64,000 nucleotides of DNA, from positions 62,001-126,000 of the forward strand of contig NZ_JBHUMM010000023.1 of assembly GCF_042685085.1 (NCBI RefSeq). The letters run 5' to 3'. Position 1 is the first letter of the stretch. Every line of letters begins with the position of its first letter. The position numbers and the translations under genes are program-made. Below the pieces are notes generated by a model. It made no database searches. It saw only the letters and a program-made list of their open reading frames with translations, and had not been told where the DNA came from. Source of the stretch: Marinicrinis sediminis. GTDB taxonomy: Bacteria; Bacillota; Bacilli; Paenibacillales; KCTC-33676. Of the stretch, positions 62,101-64,000 are shown in pieces.

Positions 62101-62632
62101 GTTTTTTCCACGTCTGAAATATTTGCTTAATGAAATGACGAGGAATGACATATAATCCACCATTAAAGTTAGCGGAATAGGTCCATCCCTTATCAAGATC
62201 CGTTAACCTATTTTCAAACACAGTGAAAATACCTGCTGCAGAGAAGATTTTATCCAATATACTTATTTCAGGATTAGAGAAGTCAACAATTTTACCGCTC
62301 ACACAATTTGGATCCATCTCGCAACTGAAATCTTGTGTAACAATCATGTCAGTATCCATTAGGATAATCATATCCGCTTCCATCAATGCTTCATTCGATA
62401 ACTGTGAAATCTTATTGCAATACTTACCATCACCAAACTTATCTATTTTTTTTAACCGAACCCCTAATGACCCCAACTTACTTAAAAAAGCCTCATCGAC
62501 CCCCTCTATATACTGCACCCAGATATGAGAGGGCGGGACGCTCGCCATTTCAAGAAGTGAATGAACCCACAACCAGCATTGGTAATGAAATCTAGGGTTA
62601 ATATCTACTACACATGAGTAAAATGTTTTCAC
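59189..62632 (-). CDS. five-module protein: glycosyltransferase, methyltransferase, sulfotransferase, repeat linker, methyltransferase
   Basis: The 1147-residue protein has five visible parts. About 1-280: GT8-like glycosyltransferase with ILMDTDMIV and NFNGGLYVIPR. About 300-465: methyltransferase with SVLDIGCGDLEL. About 485-765: sulfotransferase with the PAPS 5'-phosphosulfate loop HIGTPKTGSSSLQKYL and the 3'-phosphate site IIVYLRKHDEFLESF. About 830-925: FDEEYYQIMNPNV and FDTDYYLACNQDV repeats, found beside glycosyltransferases. About 940-1147: a second methyltransferase with KVADFGAGLSPLPVL. The start is a GTG with AGAAGGTG upstream. It is A+T-rich. Sulfation, methylation and glycosylation of one repeat unit by one polypeptide is inferred; the PAPS supply is suggested by cysC and cysQ. 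Confidence 0.75.
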   Translation of the reverse strand: MKTFYSCVVDINPRFHYQCWLWVHSLLEMASVPPSHIWVQYIEGVDEAFLSKLGSLGVRLKKIDKFGDGKYCNKISQLSNEALMEADMIILMDTDMIVTQDFSCEMDPNCVSGKIVDFSNPEISILDKIFSAAGIFTVFENRLTDLDKGWTYSANFNGGLYVIPRHFIKQIFQTWKKRALWLLEHKFLHEVGRGVHVDQVSFCMAIHELNIPIEHLDRKFNYPIHANFTKDSVPIVFHYHAELSTVGLLNLDPNSTAEYKQMVRKANLFIQKHFDNLIFWNYRYSVFPELGSGIGSRGDNLRTKRDYLQRLEIEHHSVLDIGCGDLELMKDLEIKSYVGLDSSEEALNIAQQTRPGWKFLRVGSVLNNEIPSQEYVTCFDVLIHQNNAEDFNNLIDLMISKTKKRLLVSGYSNKQEHHDTNHMLAFHKSLPHVLSNSGKFESVIKLFKISDTDYYACDIEFDMDFWKDFFAKLLIDKIPDLQEKKVYLHIGTPKTGSSSLQKYLFENRTTLIKQGFIYPEDVIENRHQNLLQAVLNHDWLSFMRFFENIAVLLVHSDTILVSSEGFYNYTSQFSEVGKLFWQAMAKVVNLKIIVYLRKHDEFLESFYRQCVINPKVENSRIGDPIYGQNLCISDFLEHERVKANIDYASSLKVWCRIAGEENVIVRPYKADIIGDFLKIVNIDESELKGIDRQNTSLPIAAVELIRRCNAFLDVNAQKMLVEEVKSVFTGEQVNSNYVNKEIKQSLEKEYSDGMAWVAKKWPAVSDALFDIEENEDLYGNQMDQSSASSTNKNSNRNPLRRIFRFIHDYRIIKQSGLFDEEYYQIMNPNVKTSGSNRIVHYIRHGVKEKRNPSEYFDTDYYLACNQDVLREGLNPFVHYILYGQKEGRPPYNEREVRKLLKESLLISTEAPNDMSSEIILAAVGSVEFPREFNKVVQSSRELFGWYTKHFPRVYEYPWLINKLRGYTKGKKVADFGAGLSPLPVLLAEQEATVTTIDNHTLLRSVNELFDTNEWGYFDYSQLNPNITSLNVTMNEKTFPDHCMDVWYSISVIEHMPSSIRREILLYMRKSLKKNGRLLLTIDLEKNSNRLWNYSEGKMVEDAHLHGTMPDIENELRKLGFSIMESRCIRLPNSERVDLGLIEAKLSG

Positions 62633-62713
62633 GCTCTGGACACCTTCTTTTATTATCAAATGCTTAATTCGTGCTAATCATAAATAGTGGGTTGAGGAAG
62701 TCAAGCTATATTA

Positions 62714-63850
62714 CTAATTTAATATTCTATGCTTCTTCATATAGTCAATAATTATAGACGTTCTATTAGACCAACTATTCTCATTAATGAAACACTTTGT
62801 TTCGCTCTCTGTAAATGGATAATGATAACGAGTTTCTCTCGATTTCTTAAGGATATCATTTAATTCTTTATCGTTAGTATATAAATTAACTTTTCCCTCA
62901 AATCTACTAGTTTCAGTACTTGAGACAGCAATAACGGCTTTATTAAAACTCAAATAATCATAAATTTTTACCGGGTCAATTGTGTCTAATAAATCCCCTT
63001 GTTTAAAAGGATATAGACCAAAGTCAAACTCCTTAATAATCAAACCCAGTTCATCCTTGGGAACAGCATCAAAGTAGAAAACATTTGGATGGTTTAATAC
63101 TGGGAGTTTATTATGTCCAACTATAACAACTTTATTCCTATCATCGTGATTGACTATCTGCTTAATAACACTAAAATCAAACCAATGATCTATCGTACCA
63201 ACATAACCAAATATGAGGTTCTTATCATTCTCTTTAATCTTTTTTATTTCATGAGACAACCTATTATTAGCGGCATTTGGATCAATCATGCATATCGATT
63301 GATCCAAACCATTTCTCACTAACTCCACTGACTCTTCAATTAATTGAATCTGTTCATAAAGATATCGCGAGGATGCCAATATAAGATCAGCTCTTTTAAG
63401 CAGCTTTTTTTCATTTTTTTCGATTAATTGCTTCATTAAATAATTTTCAACTAACTTCCCGTGTTCATCCATTTTATCGTAAATAATACTTTTTTTCGTT
63501 TTCTCAATTAAGCTGTAAAAAATGGGACTCCCCAGCCATATTAAGTCTGCTTGTTCCATTATCTCCTTCAGATAAATTTTCTCATAGATTAAATTAAAAC
63601 CCACAAAATCAACAAGCTCAAATATTTTGGGTAACCTAAACTTCCCACTCGGTCTCAGTACTCGTAGGTTCTCACTAATATTAAAATCTCTTGGCTTGTA
63701 ATCATCGTTTTTGTAAACGAGTGAGTTAATAATACTAATAGATGGTTCTACAAAACAAACCTTATAGTATTGTGATAATTCCTCGGCAATATGCTGTGGA
63801 CGCTGCTTGAGGAAATCCCATCTTATGGGGGCGAAATAAACTATATTCAT
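62714..63850 (-). CDS. GT-B glycosyltransferase, TuaH-like
   Basis: The 378-residue protein begins MNIVYFAPIRWDFLKQRPQHIA, continues with SIIYDKMDEHGKL, and has the C-terminal GT-B features FGYVGTIDHWFDF and LYPFKQGDLLDTIDPVKIYDYLSFNK. The pattern resembles TuaH-type glycosyltransferases of teichuronic acid synthesis. The ATG has GGGGG upstream. It is strongly A+T-rich compared with the rfb genes, which suggests recent acquisition. It lies in the polysaccharide operon, donor unknown. Confidence 0.8.
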   Translation of the reverse strand: MNIVYFAPIRWDFLKQRPQHIAEELSQYYKVCFVEPSISIINSLVYKNDDYKPRDFNISENLRVLRPSGKFRLPKIFELVDFVGFNLIYEKIYLKEIMEQADLIWLGSPIFYSLIEKTKKSIIYDKMDEHGKLVENYLMKQLIEKNEKKLLKRADLILASSRYLYEQIQLIEESVELVRNGLDQSICMIDPNAANNRLSHEIKKIKENDKNLIFGYVGTIDHWFDFSVIKQIVNHDDRNKVVIVGHNKLPVLNHPNVFYFDAVPKDELGLIIKEFDFGLYPFKQGDLLDTIDPVKIYDYLSFNKAVIAVSSTETSRFEGKVNLYTNDKELNDILKKSRETRYHYPFTESETKCFINENSWSNRTSIIIDYMKKHRILN

Positions 63851-63859
63851 AGAATCCCC

Positions 63860-64000
63860 CTACTGAATTCCATCTCTATATTTATGAGGAACCCATGTTG
63901 TTTTCCATTTTTCCTCAAAATACTGTTTATTATCTTCAAATATCTTGCGGTATTCCTTATTTTCCAGTTTATCGAAAGATACACTGCCAAAATGATGAAT
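63860..64000 (-). CDS. C-terminal end of a glycosyltransferase (cut by window edge)
   Basis: The last 46 codons of a gene entering from the right edge are open and end at TAG (63860-63862), 9 bases before the ATG of the next gene. The residues include HHFGSVSF and NKQYFEEKW, a tail seen in GT2 glycosyltransferases of surface polysaccharide clusters (histidine, then Asn, Phe and Trp at fixed spacing). The catalytic domain lies outside the window. Confidence 0.55.
   Translation of the reverse strand: MHHFGSVSFDKLENKEYRKIFEDNKQYFEEKWKTTWVPHKYRDGIQ

Overview
The window comes from a flagellated, spore-forming, S-layer-bearing member of the Firmicutes, most likely Paenibacillus. The reasons are the degS-degU / comFA-comFC / yvyF-flgM-flgN-flgK-flgL-DUF6470-fliW-csrA-hag-flaG-fliD-fliS-fliT gene order, an alpha/beta-type small acid-soluble spore protein, proteins with three SLH repeats, and many GTG/TTG starts with strong GGAGG-type ribosome sites. 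I recognise 57 genes, two of them cut by the window edges. All lie on the minus strand, so transcription runs from high to low coordinates. No intergenic stretch exceeds 300 bases. I saw no tRNA, rRNA, CRISPR array, insertion sequence or phage gene.

Region A (1-19635) looks like a flagellin glycosylation island. It holds an acyl-activation cassette (ACP, AMP ligase, iron-type alcohol dehydrogenase, truncated LuxE-like protein), then a GNAT acetyltransferase, GDP-fucose synthase and GDP-mannose 4,6-dehydratase. A run of glycosyltransferases and methyltransferases follows, in which six proteins share one small Rossmann-like domain. One of these is a fusion of that domain, a radical SAM enzyme and a polysaccharide pyruvyl transferase. 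The island ends with a PseB/CapD-type dehydratase and the Maf-type (DUF115) flagellin glycosyltransferase.

Region B (19741-35371) is the late flagellar and competence block: fliT, fliS, fliD, flaG, the flagellin lysine methylase fliB, hag, csrA, fliW, a DUF6470 gene, flgL, flgK, flgN, flgM, yvyF, comFC, comFA, an unknown membrane protein, degU and degS. I can place candidate sigma-D promoters before hag, fliB, flaG and flgM, and one before the ACP cassette of region A, which would tie glycan synthesis to flagellin expression. The hag leader carries a perfect match to the CsrA-binding consensus, next to the csrA and fliW genes.

Region C (35465-51423) mixes surface proteins (phosphodiester glycosidase, two paralogous SLH proteins, copper-amine-oxidase-like stalk proteins), a UDP-glucuronate 4-epimerase-like enzyme, an O-antigen-ligase-like membrane protein, metK with an attenuator-like leader, the spore protein, mannose-1-phosphate guanylyltransferase and cysQ.

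Region D (51407-64000) is an exopolysaccharide operon: cysC, a polyprenyl-phosphate sugar transferase that starts chain assembly, GT2 enzymes, the complete dTDP-rhamnose pathway, a five-module protein with a PAPS-type sulfotransferase domain, a TuaH-like glycosyltransferase and the end of another glycosyltransferase. CysC, CysQ and the sulfotransferase module together suggest a sulfated, rhamnose-containing polysaccharide.
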